From Clostridium thailandense (GTDB lineage: Bacteria > Bacillota > Clostridia > Clostridiales > Clostridiaceae): a DNA stretch of 33,870 bases. This document shows, in pieces, positions 25,552 through 33,870 of the stretch (within the stretch, counting starts at the first letter, position 1; the number at the start of each line of letters is the position of its first letter). A program made the position numbers and the translations under genes. The stretch is from contig NZ_JAEEGC010000119.1 in the NCBI RefSeq assembly GCF_019207025.1, forward strand, positions 1 through 33,870, written 5' to 3'. Under the pieces are notes generated by a model. That model was not told the origin of the DNA and did not search any database. It worked only from the letters and a program-made list of their open reading frames with translations.

Positions 25552-27585
25552 CTAAAATTTAAATTCTTTTATTATTTTCTCAAGTTTTTCTACACTTTTT
25601 ATATTCTCTATAGCACTTTCATTTACATCTTGAAGTTTCTCTGATATATTGCTGGATTTTTCTGATATATTTTGAACTCCTGATGCACTATTAGTTATAG
25701 TTAGGGACGTCTCATTTATAGCCTTAACTATTTCTTCAATAGAAACATTCAATTCTTCTGCAATTACGCTAAAATTAATCATAAATTCATTTACTGATTC
25801 CGCATCATTATTATATTTAATAGCTACATCTGTTATGTTTTTATATTCAACTGTTACAGTATTTTCAACAAACTTTAATAAACTTACTGAACTATTTATT
25901 AATTTTTTTACAGAATCTTCTACAGCACCTACTACATTTTGTATATTCTCTGCAGTACCTGCAGATTCCTCCGCAAGCTTTCTAACCTCATCCGCTACCA
26001 CCGCAAACCCTTTTCCAGCTTCTCCTGCTCTGGCTGCTTCTATAGACGCGTTTAGCGCTAATAAGTTAGTTTGGTCTGTAATGCCCAAAATTCCTTCTAT
26101 AAGCTCACTTATTTTGTTTACAGCTTTGGTGCCTTCTATAGCTTTTTCAAGCTCAGCTTTAACATTATTATAAATATCTTCCGCTTCTTTAACGGATTTT
26201 TCGGAAGACTTCATTAGCTGTTCGGCTCTTTTTGAAATATCTTTTGAACTTTTTGCTCCTAATTCTGCCTTTTCTGCCATTGCCATTACAGAATTGACCA
26301 TATCACTTGATGTTGCAGAAATTTCTTCTGAAGTCGCTGAAGTTTCTTCCATTACAGCTGATATGTTCTCAACTTCCGAAGAAGTTTCTCCTGAATAGGT
26401 TTTTAATTTTCCCGTAAGCTCTTGTACAAAACTCGTACTATTGCTTACATTATTTGATACTGTTGTTAATTCACCAATTACACCTCTCAAAACTTCTCTC
26501 ATTTTTACAACCGCTCTAAAAATATCTCCTATTTCATCCTTATAATTAAATAAATAGTCATACTCTTTTAAATCCGTTAAATCAAGACTAGAAGTTTTAT
26601 CGACTAATTCTGAAACCTTTTCTATTGGACCTGTTATTTTTTTTGATAAAATGCTTCCAAAAAAAATTGCTATTCCAGCTATGCCAAGCATTATAGCCAC
26701 TATAACTAAAGTTACTTTTCTAGCCTCAGAAACTATTTCTGACTTATCTACTGATAAAACAAGAGTCCATTTTACACCTGGTATAACATTATAATAAGAT
26801 ATTTTTTGTTGCCCATTAAATAAATATTCTGTTATATCACCCTTTACATTTTCGCCACTTTGGATTTTTTTCACAACTTCTTTTATCTTATCATTCTCTA
26901 CCGGTTTACCTATCTTAGTCTTAGTAGGATGATAAATCATGTTTCCTTTTTCATCTACAAGATATGCATAGCTACTGCTCGATCCACCTACAGAAAGATT
27001 ATTAGAGTATTTTGCAAAACTTTCAGCTCTAACTGCGGCAGCAGCATATCCATAACTAACTCCATTCAATGTTATAGGGCTTGTGATTACTATTATTTGT
27101 GCAGCAGTAGATTTTGAAGTTAACGTTTCACTAATTGCCGCTTTTCCCTTCAATGCCTCTTTATTGTAATTTCGATCAGATATATTTTGTGTTATAAGTT
27201 TTCTATCACTATCTGCTATAATCGTTCCACTATTATCTACTATAAATGCATGCTCTAAATTCCCTTGTTTCTTCACATATTCATCCAACTCTTTGCTAAC
27301 ATTTTCAACTGCATTTGCATATATTTGAGAACCATAGGAACTATTGTGAATTTGCAATAGTTCAACAGTAGATTTTTTATTAGCTAATCCCTCTACTTTA
27401 CTACTCTCATGTCCTATCATAACATTTATAGTTTCTATGCTTTTGTTTGTTAAAGATTTCATTTCTACTTCACTAGTGCTATAAAGTTTATTTGAAATTT
27501 TATAATATACAGCTGTACAAGCCACTATCATAGTAATTAGTATCATTGCTCCAACTGTCATTGGTATCTTATGTTTTATTCTCAT
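25552..27585 (-). CDS. Methyl-accepting chemotaxis protein with dCache sensor
   Basis: The 677-residue receptor has an N-terminal membrane segment (about 8-28), an extracellular double-Cache sensor (about 35-285, with [19 protein letters not shown] and [19 protein letters not shown]), a second membrane segment (about 290-312), a HAMP region, and a long signalling hairpin. The hairpin tip is [20 protein letters not shown] and then [13 protein letters not shown], as in typical Gram-positive receptors. Cache sensors of this type bind small molecules such as amino acids. AGGAGGG precedes the ATG, and a sigma-D-like promoter lies upstream. It appears monocistronic. Confidence 0.95.
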   Translation of the reverse strand: MRIKHKIPMTVGAMILITMIVACTAVYYKISNKLYSTSEVEMKSLTNKSIETINVMIGHESSKVEGLANKKSTVELLQIHNSSYGSQIYANAVENVSKELDEYVKKQGNLEHAFIVDNSGTIIADSDRKLITQNISDRNYNKEALKGKAAISETLTSKSTAAQIIVITSPITLNGVSYGYAAAAVRAESFAKYSNNLSVGGSSSSYAYLVDEKGNMIYHPTKTKIGKPVENDKIKEVVKKIQSGENVKGDITEYLFNGQQKISYYNVIPGVKWTLVLSVDKSEIVSEARKVTLVIVAIMLGIAGIAIFFGSILSKKITGPIEKVSELVDKTSSLDLTDLKEYDYLFNYKDEIGDIFRAVVKMREVLRGVIGELTTVSNNVSNSTSFVQELTGKLKTYSGETSSEVENISAVMEETSATSEEISATSSDMVNSVMAMAEKAELGAKSSKDISKRAEQLMKSSEKSVKEAEDIYNNVKAELEKAIEGTKAVNKISELIEGILGITDQTNLLALNASIEAARAGEAGKGFAVVADEVRKLAEESAGTAENIQNVVGAVEDSVKKLINSSVSLLKFVENTVTVEYKNITDVAIKYNNDAESVNEFMINFSVIAEELNVSIEEIVKAINETSLTITNSASGVQNISEKSSNISEKLQDVNESAIENIKSVEKLEKIIKEFKF

Positions 27586-27626
27586 CTTACATACCCTCCT
27601 CAGAAGTATCTATACTCTTCTTATAG

Positions 27627-27654
27627 TTATCGCCGCTTTTCTATAATTTCTTTA
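27627..27654 (-). promoter_or_regulatory. Candidate sigma-D (motility) promoter of the chemotaxis receptor
   Basis: Minus-strand TAAA (27651-27654), a 16-base spacer, then GGCGATAA (27627-27634), one base from the sigma-D -10 motif GCCGATAA. It is about 42 bases before the receptor start codon, consistent with co-regulation with flagellar genes. Confidence 0.6.
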
Positions 27655-27731
27655 ACTATTTTTAAAATTTATTGATCTTCAATTAAAAAATTGATAATAT
27701 TTTGTAAACTGTTATATTTATTTAATTTTGA

Positions 27732-27740
27732 TGCTATAAT
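27732..27740 (+). promoter_or_regulatory. Candidate extended -10 promoter of the small ORF / yidC-like unit
   Basis: TGCTATAAT is a perfect extended -10 element; the -35 region is weak. It lies 34 bases upstream of the small ORF start. A second pair, TTGATA (27691-27696) and TATATT (27713-27718), lies just upstream. Confidence 0.45.
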
Positions 27741-27774
27741 AATAAATAATTTATTAAATATGAGGTATTTAATC

Positions 27775-28002
27775 ATGGAACGTAACATTTTGAATATATT
27801 TCAGATATTTTTTATATTATTTTTCCTTACAAGTGTTTTCTACTGCTACATTTACTCATTAAAGCAGTTTGTTAAAAAATTTCACTTTTCATTTATAAAA
27901 TATATATATTGCTCAAGTTTAGATTTTCAAAGAGCTCTACTCCGCGAGAACTATGTGTCCTTTGAAAAATATGGCATATGGCGATTTCATTTTAGATTTT
28001 AA
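27775..28002 (+). CDS. Small hydrophobic membrane protein, 75 residues, uncertain
   Basis: An ATG at 27775 with GAGGT eight bases upstream opens a 75-residue frame. The peptide has one membrane segment (about 8-26: IFQIFFILFFLTSVFYCYIY) and a basic, aromatic tail ending WRFHFRF. It lies between an extended -10 promoter and a YidC-like gene 50 bases downstream. It does not show the cysteine pattern of YidD. The ribosome site and position favour a real gene, but AT-rich DNA gives such frames by chance. Confidence 0.4.
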   Translation: MERNILNIFQIFFILFFLTSVFYCYIYSLKQFVKKFHFSFIKYIYCSSLDFQRALLRENYVSFEKYGIWRFHFRF

Positions 28003-28051
28003 ATGCAATGATGTTCTACAAGGTATTACATTAAAGAAGGAGAGATAAAAA

Positions 28052-28696
28052 ATGAACATCATTTCAAATATTTTAAACACAACATTAAATTATTTTTTTA
28101 ATATGACAGGCGATTGGGGAATTGCTATCGTACTATTGACTATAATAGTACGAACAGTTCTATTACCAATGTCAATGAAACAAAAGTTTAGTATCTATCA
28201 ACAACAAAACCTAGCTAAGAAAATCGATGGACTGAAAAAAAAGTATAAAAACAATAAAGAAAAATTAGAGACAGAGATGAAAAAACACTATAGCCAAAGT
28301 GCTAAAAGCATGCTTGGATATTTAGTCAGCTTACTTCAGATTCCAATAATTTTTACATTGTATGGCATTTTTTTGACAATGCCCGTTCAAGCTAGCACTG
28401 TCATTGTTCCATGGGTAGCCAATATAAAGTTAACGGATACTCACCTTATTATTCCGATAATATATGCATTCTGTACATTAAGTCCGAATTTATTATCATA
28501 TTTGTCGTTCTTTAAATTGTCCTCATATGCTGATACCCCTAAATCTACACTTTTAGTAATAGGTCTAGTCAGCATTTTTATATCTACAAGACTCCCAATA
28601 GCTGTTGGAATATATCTCATAGCAACTAGTATATTTTCTTTAATAGAAGAATTAGTTTTTAGATTATATATGAAAAACAAATCCTTAGTTTATTAA
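28052..28696 (+). CDS. YidC/Oxa1-family membrane insertase paralogue
   Basis: The 214-residue protein has about five membrane segments. The family core is clear: WGIAIVLLTIIVRTVLLPMS with the groove arginine, a charged cytoplasmic hairpin (KKIDGLKKKYKNNKEKLETE), and QIPIIFTLYGIFLTMP. It lacks the lipoprotein signal and cysteine of typical Gram-positive YidC1 and YidC2 and is shorter than usual (about 250), so it is a compact paralogue. AAGGAGAG precedes the ATG. Insertases of this family place small membrane proteins in the bilayer; the short hydrophobic ORF just upstream could be a client or partner, which is inference. Confidence 0.88.
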   Translation: MNIISNILNTTLNYFFNMTGDWGIAIVLLTIIVRTVLLPMSMKQKFSIYQQQNLAKKIDGLKKKYKNNKEKLETEMKKHYSQSAKSMLGYLVSLLQIPIIFTLYGIFLTMPVQASTVIVPWVANIKLTDTHLIIPIIYAFCTLSPNLLSYLSFFKLSSYADTPKSTLLVIGLVSIFISTRLPIAVGIYLIATSIFSLIEELVFRLYMKNKSLVY

Positions 28697-28704
28697 TTCT
28701 TAAA

Positions 28705-28756
28705 TAAAATAAACCACATAAATAAGAGTTTTTGCTCTATTTATGTGGCTTATTTT
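28705..28756. terminator. Bidirectional terminator between convergent yidC-like and nucleotidase genes
   Basis: CCACATAAATA and TATTTATGTGG form the core stem, extended by GAG/CTC around a short T-rich loop and by AAATAA/TTATTT outside. T-rich flanks occur on both strands, serving both convergent genes. Confidence 0.85.
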
Positions 28757-28765
28757 GTATTTATT

Positions 28766-31700
28766 TTAGAAATTTGCTGGTATCAGAGTCTGTCCACCTA
28801 TTAGTACAACTGTAGTATTGGAATTCAACTTATTTCTCATATATTCAATTGATACCTTTGGTACTGATTTATAAGTTAAAATTATTGGTGAACTACCTTC
28901 TGCGGCTAATGCTGCTCCAGATAGAGCATCTGCAAATTCACTACCTGTAGCTCCATCTCCTAATGCTACATATACCTTATCAAACTTAAGATCACTTTCA
29001 AACTGCTTTAATATATTAATATTAGTTTCAAATCTGTCATTTCCACCAAGTCTCACTGCATCCTTGGAAACCATACCATCTAATATTTTTTCTACATTTT
29101 TATCAACAGAACCTTCTAATCCAACTATATAAGAATTAGATGGCTTATTTTGTGATAAATATGCACTTATACTTTGTGGAAGCTTATTCTTTTCTGTTAA
29201 AAGCACTGGCATTCCTTTTGCTGCAGCTATTGCTGATATTGATAGAGCATCCGCATAATTATATCCGTTTGCTATGACAGCACTGTCCTTTGTTCCAAGT
29301 TCTTTTGCTATATTTGCAGAAGTCTCGAACCTATCTGAACCATATATTCTCTTAACATCAGGTTTTGAGTTTAAAGAGCTTTGGAGAACGCCTTCAATAT
29401 CTTTTGATACTACAGCTGGTCCACCTACAATTATTATATGTTTTACTCCTAATCTTTCTAATTCAGCTTTTGAAGCTTCTGGAAGCTGATTAGCCTGAGT
29501 CAATATTATAGGACAATTGTATTTTTTAGCAAGCGGCGCTGCACATAGTGCATCTGCAAACATCTCACCATTAGCTAGTACAGCATATTCAGAACCTTTA
29601 TCCCATCCAGCTTTTGAAACATTAGCTGCTGTTTCATATCGATCTGCACCTTCAATAATTTGCGGTGTAAATGGAAGTATTTGGGTCGTACTAATCTTCC
29701 AATTATTAGCCACATCTGGTGTAATAGTCTTTTTATCCTGAATATACTTAATCATCATATTTCTTACTTGTCCATCATCACCTAAAGTCTTAGCCGAATC
29801 ATAAACTGTTATAGATGAATCTCCTGGTTTTAGGCCAGCAGCTTTCATAAAACCACCGCCGCCATTGTATCTATAATTGTTTATTGCAACAGTAAATTCG
29901 TCGGTATCTTTTACAGGAACTCCGTTAAATTTCAAATTTTTAATTCTGTCTCCACTAACGACTACTCCTGTTGTAGGATCAACTGTACATGCTGGTTGAG
30001 TTAAGTCTATGTCATAAGTTGCTCCATACAATTGATCTAAGTTGTAATCTGGAATATTTAATACTGAGTCCTTAACTACTGGATCACCTGGATTCGATAC
30101 TTGTTTATAATATCTGGTTGAGTATTCCATCCACTTTTTTAATTGTGCTCCTGTCATTTTAACTCCATATAAGAAATTCTCAAATACATATACACCCATC
30201 ATACTCTGTATTGTCACATCACCTTTTGGTATGTATGCACTTGAACTTAAAGGTGCTGCTATAGACAGCTGAGTTTTGGCTCCATCCATCTGTACTTTGT
30301 TTATTAAATCCATTAGCGCTGTTTCTTCAGTTGTCTGCTTAGTGCCTGGGAATTCCCCTTCTGACTTTCCAATAACAGTTCCAACATATTTTACAGTTGC
30401 ATCTTCATAAGGCTGTGCAATCTTTAATATAGCTGGGTTGGCTTCAATTTTTTCATCCATTTTCACATTTTTAGTAGTAACAGTTCCTACAGTTCCATCA
30501 CTATTTACAGTTATATCAACCTGTGAAACATATTGAGCTGATTTACCTGGTTCTGTAATTGGAACCACTTTGCCACTTGGATTTTTAACTGTAAGATCCC
30601 CAGCAATTACAGAATGAGCATGCCCACATATTATTGCATCAATTCCGTCTACACTACTTGCTACAGCTTTAACTTGATTCTCTGGTATTGTGTCATTAGC
30701 ACTTTCCTCTCCACTATGAATAGTTGCTACTACTATATCAGCTTTCTCTTTATCTTTTAATATTGGTACCCATTTTTTTGCTTCATCTACTAGGTCATTA
30801 AACTTTAACCCACTATAGTTTGAAGCATTTTCCCAGTTAGGAATACACTTAGTTGTTAGTCCTAATACTCCTACTTTTACGTCTTTTCCATTTACTTTAA
30901 AAGTTTTTACCACATATGGCTTTACAAAATTCGAGTTATCTGAAGTTTTATATGTGTTTGCTGATAAAACATTTATCCCCTCTTTTTCAGCATCTTTAAT
31001 TACTCTGTTTAAAACTGTTAATCCATAGTTAAACTCGTGATTGCCAAGAGTCCATGTATCATACTTCATGGCACCCATTACCTTCATCATTGGATATTCT
31101 GAAGAAGTATCTATTTTATCAAAATAATATGAAAGTGGAGTTCCTTGTATAGTATCTCCTGAATCTACAAGCATTACATTATCATTATTTGCTCTAACAC
31201 TATTTACATAAGAAGAAACTTTTGCTAGTCCTAGATTTGCTGCCTTCATGCTGCTATAATCTATAGGTAAAATACTTCCATGAACATCTGATGTGCCAAC
31301 TATAGTTATCTTTGCACTGTTATCCTCTGCAGTTGTTGCACTAGTGCTAGCTGCGGTGCCACTTCCTGCAAGTCTATTGTCCATATTTGTAACTATACCT
31401 TTATTTGATTTTACATTTTCAATTAAAGCATCTCTGACAAGTATGTGTGTATTGTTTAAAGTTGACTTAACAGACGGTTCATTAAATACTATAAATCCGT
31501 CCCCACCCTGTCCTAAAAAGTCATTAGTCGCAACCTTTATCGTTTCACTATCTGAAATAGCTTTTCCATCTTCTCTTGTTAGGCTAGTTACTCTGCTTCC
31601 ACTTGGTTTGCTCATATCATAAGTAGCCTTAAGTCCTGAGGATTGAATACCCTTTCCATTATCTGAAAGCGCTTCCTCAAATACTTTAACTAATTGAGCT

Positions 31701-32944
31701 TTATTCATATTAACTGTAACGACTTCATTATCGAAAGGCATTAAATAGAATATTGACCCAACAGTTATGTCACCTGCTGGTATATCAATTCTTATACCTC
31801 CATTGTTTTGGAATCCAACTTCTGCCTGTCCTTTAGCTTTTATAATATCGGCTGTCCAGTTTCCAAGATAAGATTCCCCGAAAGGACTACAGTTTTGTGT
31901 CCTTGTTAAATCATTCTTTGTATTTCCAATAACTTCTTTAAATGTAGGTCCTACTTGGTTTTTTGCATCATTTACTATTTTCACGGCATCATTATCAGTA
32001 ATTGGATTTTTAGCTTTATATCCATTTGCTTTATCATTATCTAGTGCTATAAAGCTTGACTCTGTATTAGTAAAAGATACTTTTCCTGATGAATCTACGT
32101 CCATCTTCAAATCTGTAAATCCTTTTCCTTGAGCTTTTCCAATTACAACTGGCACCCCATTTTTACTTATAGCTTGTACAGCAGTGTGCGAGTGTCCACC
32201 TATAACGGCATCAACGTTTGAAAGTTTATCAGCTATATCGAAAACTGGTCCTGTTTTACAATCATTATTGCTTCCTTCGTGCATAACTGCTAGTATTACA
32301 TCAGCTTTTTTATTATCTTTTATATCCTTTGCAATGCTATTTATTTCTGCCGTTGGGTCCGTAAATTTGTAATTAGCTACATTGGCAGGTAAAACTATAC
32401 TTGGAGTTTCGGTAGTTATTGCTCCTATAAGTGCTATTCTAACGTTATCTTTAGTTATTATCTTATATGGATCAAATACTCTTGTCCCTTTATTTTTATC
32501 ATAAAGATTTGCGCAAATAATTGAGTATTTTGCATCCTTCATAGTTGTGTTTATTATTTTGTCTAATCCCCAGTCAAATTCATGATTTCCTAATGCAGTT
32601 ACTTCCATACCTATATTACTCATGAGTTTTTGAACTGGAACTCCAAATAATACATTAGACATTGGTGTACCCTGGTAAAGATCTCCTCCACCGATAACTA
32701 ATGTTCTATCTGGATTTGCACTTTTTATGTCCTTTATATTTTTCGCTAGAACCGCACCAACAGGTAATGCTGGACTGCTTGAATCCTCCAATGTTCCATG
32801 AAAGTCAGTAACTTCAATTAAGTCAAAGGATTTAGCGGCAGCCTCTGCCTTTACTTTCGTAAACGCACCAGGTGTCAAAAGTGAGAAAACCATAAATAAT
32901 GTCATTAACCTTGCTGTCAATTTTTTGTGTTTGAAATTCTTCAA
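28766..32944 (-). CDS. Cell-wall-anchored tandem 5'-nucleotidase / 2',3'-cyclic phosphodiesterase with CWB2 repeats
   Basis: The protein has about 1392 residues with a signal peptide (1-35, ending KVKAEA). It holds two complete metallophosphatase plus 5'-nucleotidase C-terminal units in tandem. Unit 1 shows VTDFHGTLE, GGGDLYQGTPMS, ALGNHEFDWG and GGHSHTAV. Unit 2 shows GTSDVHGSILP, DSGDTIQGTPLS, TLGNHEFNYG and CGHAHS. Both units keep the metal ligands. The last 300 residues are three CWB2 cell-wall binding repeats (RYETAANVSKAGW, RFETSANIAKEL, RFETNINILKQF). The enzyme should scavenge phosphate and nucleosides at the cell surface. Two adjacent TTG codons (32947 and 32944) follow AGGGGG; the second has the better spacing. 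Confidence 0.93.
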   Translation of the reverse strand: MKNFKHKKLTARLMTLFMVFSLLTPGAFTKVKAEAAAKSFDLIEVTDFHGTLEDSSSPALPVGAVLAKNIKDIKSANPDRTLVIGGGDLYQGTPMSNVLFGVPVQKLMSNIGMEVTALGNHEFDWGLDKIINTTMKDAKYSIICANLYDKNKGTRVFDPYKIITKDNVRIALIGAITTETPSIVLPANVANYKFTDPTAEINSIAKDIKDNKKADVILAVMHEGSNNDCKTGPVFDIADKLSNVDAVIGGHSHTAVQAISKNGVPVVIGKAQGKGFTDLKMDVDSSGKVSFTNTESSFIALDNDKANGYKAKNPITDNDAVKIVNDAKNQVGPTFKEVIGNTKNDLTRTQNCSPFGESYLGNWTADIIKAKGQAEVGFQNNGGIRIDIPAGDITVGSIFYLMPFDNEVVTVNMNKAQLVKVFEEALSDNGKGIQSSGLKATYDMSKPSGSRVTSLTREDGKAISDSETIKVATNDFLGQGGDGFIVFNEPSVKSTLNNTHILVRDALIENVKSNKGIVTNMDNRLAGSGTAASTSATTAEDNSAKITIVGTSDVHGSILPIDYSSMKAANLGLAKVSSYVNSVRANNDNVMLVDSGDTIQGTPLSYYFDKIDTSSEYPMMKVMGAMKYDTWTLGNHEFNYGLTVLNRVIKDAEKEGINVLSANTYKTSDNSNFVKPYVVKTFKVNGKDVKVGVLGLTTKCIPNWENASNYSGLKFNDLVDEAKKWVPILKDKEKADIVVATIHSGEESANDTIPENQVKAVASSVDGIDAIICGHAHSVIAGDLTVKNPSGKVVPITEPGKSAQYVSQVDITVNSDGTVGTVTTKNVKMDEKIEANPAILKIAQPYEDATVKYVGTVIGKSEGEFPGTKQTTEETALMDLINKVQMDGAKTQLSIAAPLSSSAYIPKGDVTIQSMMGVYVFENFLYGVKMTGAQLKKWMEYSTRYYKQVSNPGDPVVKDSVLNIPDYNLDQLYGATYDIDLTQPACTVDPTTGVVVSGDRIKNLKFNGVPVKDTDEFTVAINNYRYNGGGGFMKAAGLKPGDSSITVYDSAKTLGDDGQVRNMMIKYIQDKKTITPDVANNWKISTTQILPFTPQIIEGADRYETAANVSKAGWDKGSEYAVLANGEMFADALCAAPLAKKYNCPIILTQANQLPEASKAELERLGVKHIIIVGGPAVVSKDIEGVLQSSLNSKPDVKRIYGSDRFETSANIAKELGTKDSAVIANGYNYADALSISAIAAAKGMPVLLTEKNKLPQSISAYLSQNKPSNSYIVGLEGSVDKNVEKILDGMVSKDAVRLGGNDRFETNINILKQFESDLKFDKVYVALGDGATGSEFADALSGAALAAEGSSPIILTYKSVPKVSIEYMRNKLNSNTTVVLIGGQTLIPANF

Positions 32945-33002
32945 CAAATCGTCCCCCTTCCTAAAAAAACTTTAATTATTGGAAATATAATGATACATCA
33001 CC

Positions 33003-33031
33003 ATTATACAACAGTGTGAATTTTTTGTAAA
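33003..33031 (-). promoter_or_regulatory. Vegetative promoter of the nucleotidase gene
   Basis: Minus-strand TTTACA (33026-33031) and a perfect TATAAT (33003-33008) are 17 bases apart, about 60 bases before the start codon. Confidence 0.75.
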
Positions 33032-33050
33032 CTTACATTTTATTAGTGAA

Positions 33051-33085
33051 AATAAAAAAGAGAGAATCTATAAAAGACTCTCTCT
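33051..33085 (-). terminator. Terminator of the glutamate dehydrogenase gene
   Basis: GAGAGAATCT pairs with AGACTCTCTC over a five-base loop just after the stop, followed on the minus strand by a T-rich run (CTTTTTTATTTTC). Confidence 0.85.
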
Positions 33086-33092
33086 AAAAATT

Positions 33093-33870
33093 TTAGTAAT
33101 TTCCTTGTTGGTGCATAGCTTCTGCAACTTTAACAAATCCAGCTATGTTAGCTCCAGCAACTAGGTTATATCCAAATCCATAAGTTTCTGATGCATTTTT
33201 ACAGTTGTTGTAGATGTTAACCATGATTGCATGTAATTTTTCATCTACTTCTTCTGCTGTCCATGATAATCTCATGCTGTTTTGTGACATTTCAAGAGCT
33301 GATGTAGCAACTCCACCTGCATTAGCTGCTTTTGAAGGTCCTACTATTACTCCGTTCTTTTGGAAGTATTCTACTGCTTCATTTGTACATGGCATGTTAG
33401 CTGCTTCACATACGAATTTAACTCCGTTTGCAACTATTTGTTTTGCATGTTCTAATTGGATATCGTTTTGCACTGCACATGGCATTATGATATCAGCTTT
33501 AACATTCCATGGTTTTTCTCCTGCAAAGAATTGTACGCCATATTTGTCAGCATAGTCTTTAATTCTTGCACCTTTGTTTATGTTTAACATTTCTACTAAG
33601 TAATCTATTTTTTCTCCTGTTACTCCTTCTGGGTCATAGATGTATCCATCTGGTCCTGAAAGTGTTACAACTTTTCCGCCTAATTCGCTAACTTTTATAC
33701 ATGCTCCCCAAGCAACGTTACCAAATCCTGATACTGCAACTGTTTTTCCTTTGAAATCTAAACCTTCATGTTTAAGCATTTCATTACAGTAGTAAGTTAC
33801 TCCAAATCCAGTTGCTTCTGGTCTTATTAAGCTTCCGCCGTAAGTTAAACCTTTTCCAGTTAAAACTCCG
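33093..33870 (-). CDS. gdhA: Glutamate dehydrogenase, C-terminal part (N-terminus beyond right edge)
   Basis: The frame is open to the right edge; an internal ATG at 33779 is not the start, since upstream codons read GKGLTYGGSLIRPEATGFGV, a hallmark of the family. About 259 residues of the expected 445-450 are visible. They include the nucleotide-binding fold (VAVSGFGNVAWGACIKVSELG), PCAVQNDIQLEHA, CEAANMPCTNEA and SKAANAGGVATSALEMSQN. The enzyme interconverts glutamate with 2-oxoglutarate and ammonia. The form with this motif set is the hexameric clostridial type; NAD versus NADP preference cannot be judged reliably. The transcript ends at a good terminator. Confidence 0.97.
   Translation of the reverse strand, partial: GVLTGKGLTYGGSLIRPEATGFGVTYYCNEMLKHEGLDFKGKTVAVSGFGNVAWGACIKVSELGGKVVTLSGPDGYIYDPEGVTGEKIDYLVEMLNINKGARIKDYADKYGVQFFAGEKPWNVKADIIMPCAVQNDIQLEHAKQIVANGVKFVCEAANMPCTNEAVEYFQKNGVIVGPSKAANAGGVATSALEMSQNSMRLSWTAEEVDEKLHAIMVNIYNNCKNASETYGFGYNLVAGANIAGFVKVAEAMHQQGNY

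Noticed and set aside
31293..31622. Plus-strand ORF of 109 codons inside the nucleotidase gene
   Set aside because: Antisense to conserved nucleotidase C-terminal domain; no start signal.
33214..33555. Plus-strand ORF of 113 codons
   Set aside because: Antisense to glutamate dehydrogenase.
33093..33779. Glutamate dehydrogenase starting at the ATG at 33779
   Set aside because: Upstream codons to the edge continue a conserved glutamate dehydrogenase sequence, so this ATG is internal.

Overview
The window is AT-rich DNA from a low-GC Firmicute, almost certainly a Clostridium-type anaerobe. The evidence is strong GGAGG ribosome binding sites, TTG/GTG starts, cell-wall binding repeats of the clostridial type, a clostridial glutamate dehydrogenase, and a cysteine desulfidase/serine dehydratase-like enzyme next to a sigma-54 activator. 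No rRNA, tRNA or CRISPR array was found.

Positions 1-21167 hold one long minus-strand gene cluster that reads as a contractile injection system (CIS) in a Gram-positive cell. In transcription order (right to left) it contains: a Ser/Thr kinase on its own transcript; a large sheath-like protein; a small tube-like protein; a DnaJ protein; a membrane FHA protein; a zinc-ribbon FHA protein; an intact PP2C phosphatase; and a membrane PP2C-like protein with two metal-site Asp residues lost and a TPR-like tail. These are followed by two coupled proteins of unknown family, a large Hsp70/actin-fold ATPase, a secreted DUF2167 membrane protein, two paralogous membrane proteins flanking a possible baseplate/fibre protein, a 202-residue unknown, an Imm11-like protein, a DUF4280 PAAR-like tip, and a VgrG/gpD-like spike that runs off the left edge. 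Sheath, tube, spike and PAAR parts together with kinase, FHA and PP2C proteins resemble the type VI secretion threonine-phosphorylation switch, but here in an organism expected to have no outer membrane. No ClpV unfoldase, lysis cassette, capsid or integrase gene is visible. The Hsp70/DnaJ pair may serve assembly or recycling, which is inference.

An IS110-family element (about 2160-3900) interrupts the cluster between the 202-residue protein and the Imm11/PAAR/VgrG genes. Downstream of its transposase lies a relatively GC-rich, foldable stretch that is a good candidate for its bridge (seek) RNA.

Positions 21168-33870 are ordinary accessory and housekeeping genes. They comprise a secreted LysM-CAP protein (+), a UPF0597 cysteine desulfidase/serine dehydratase-like enzyme (-) behind a clear sigma-54 promoter and downstream of its likely Fis-type activator (-), a methyl-accepting chemotaxis protein (-) with a sigma-D-like promoter, a small membrane ORF and a YidC/Oxa1 paralogue (+), a very large cell-wall-anchored double 5'-nucleotidase (-), and the C-terminal part of glutamate dehydrogenase (-), cut by the right edge. 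Strong hairpin terminators separate several of these units.
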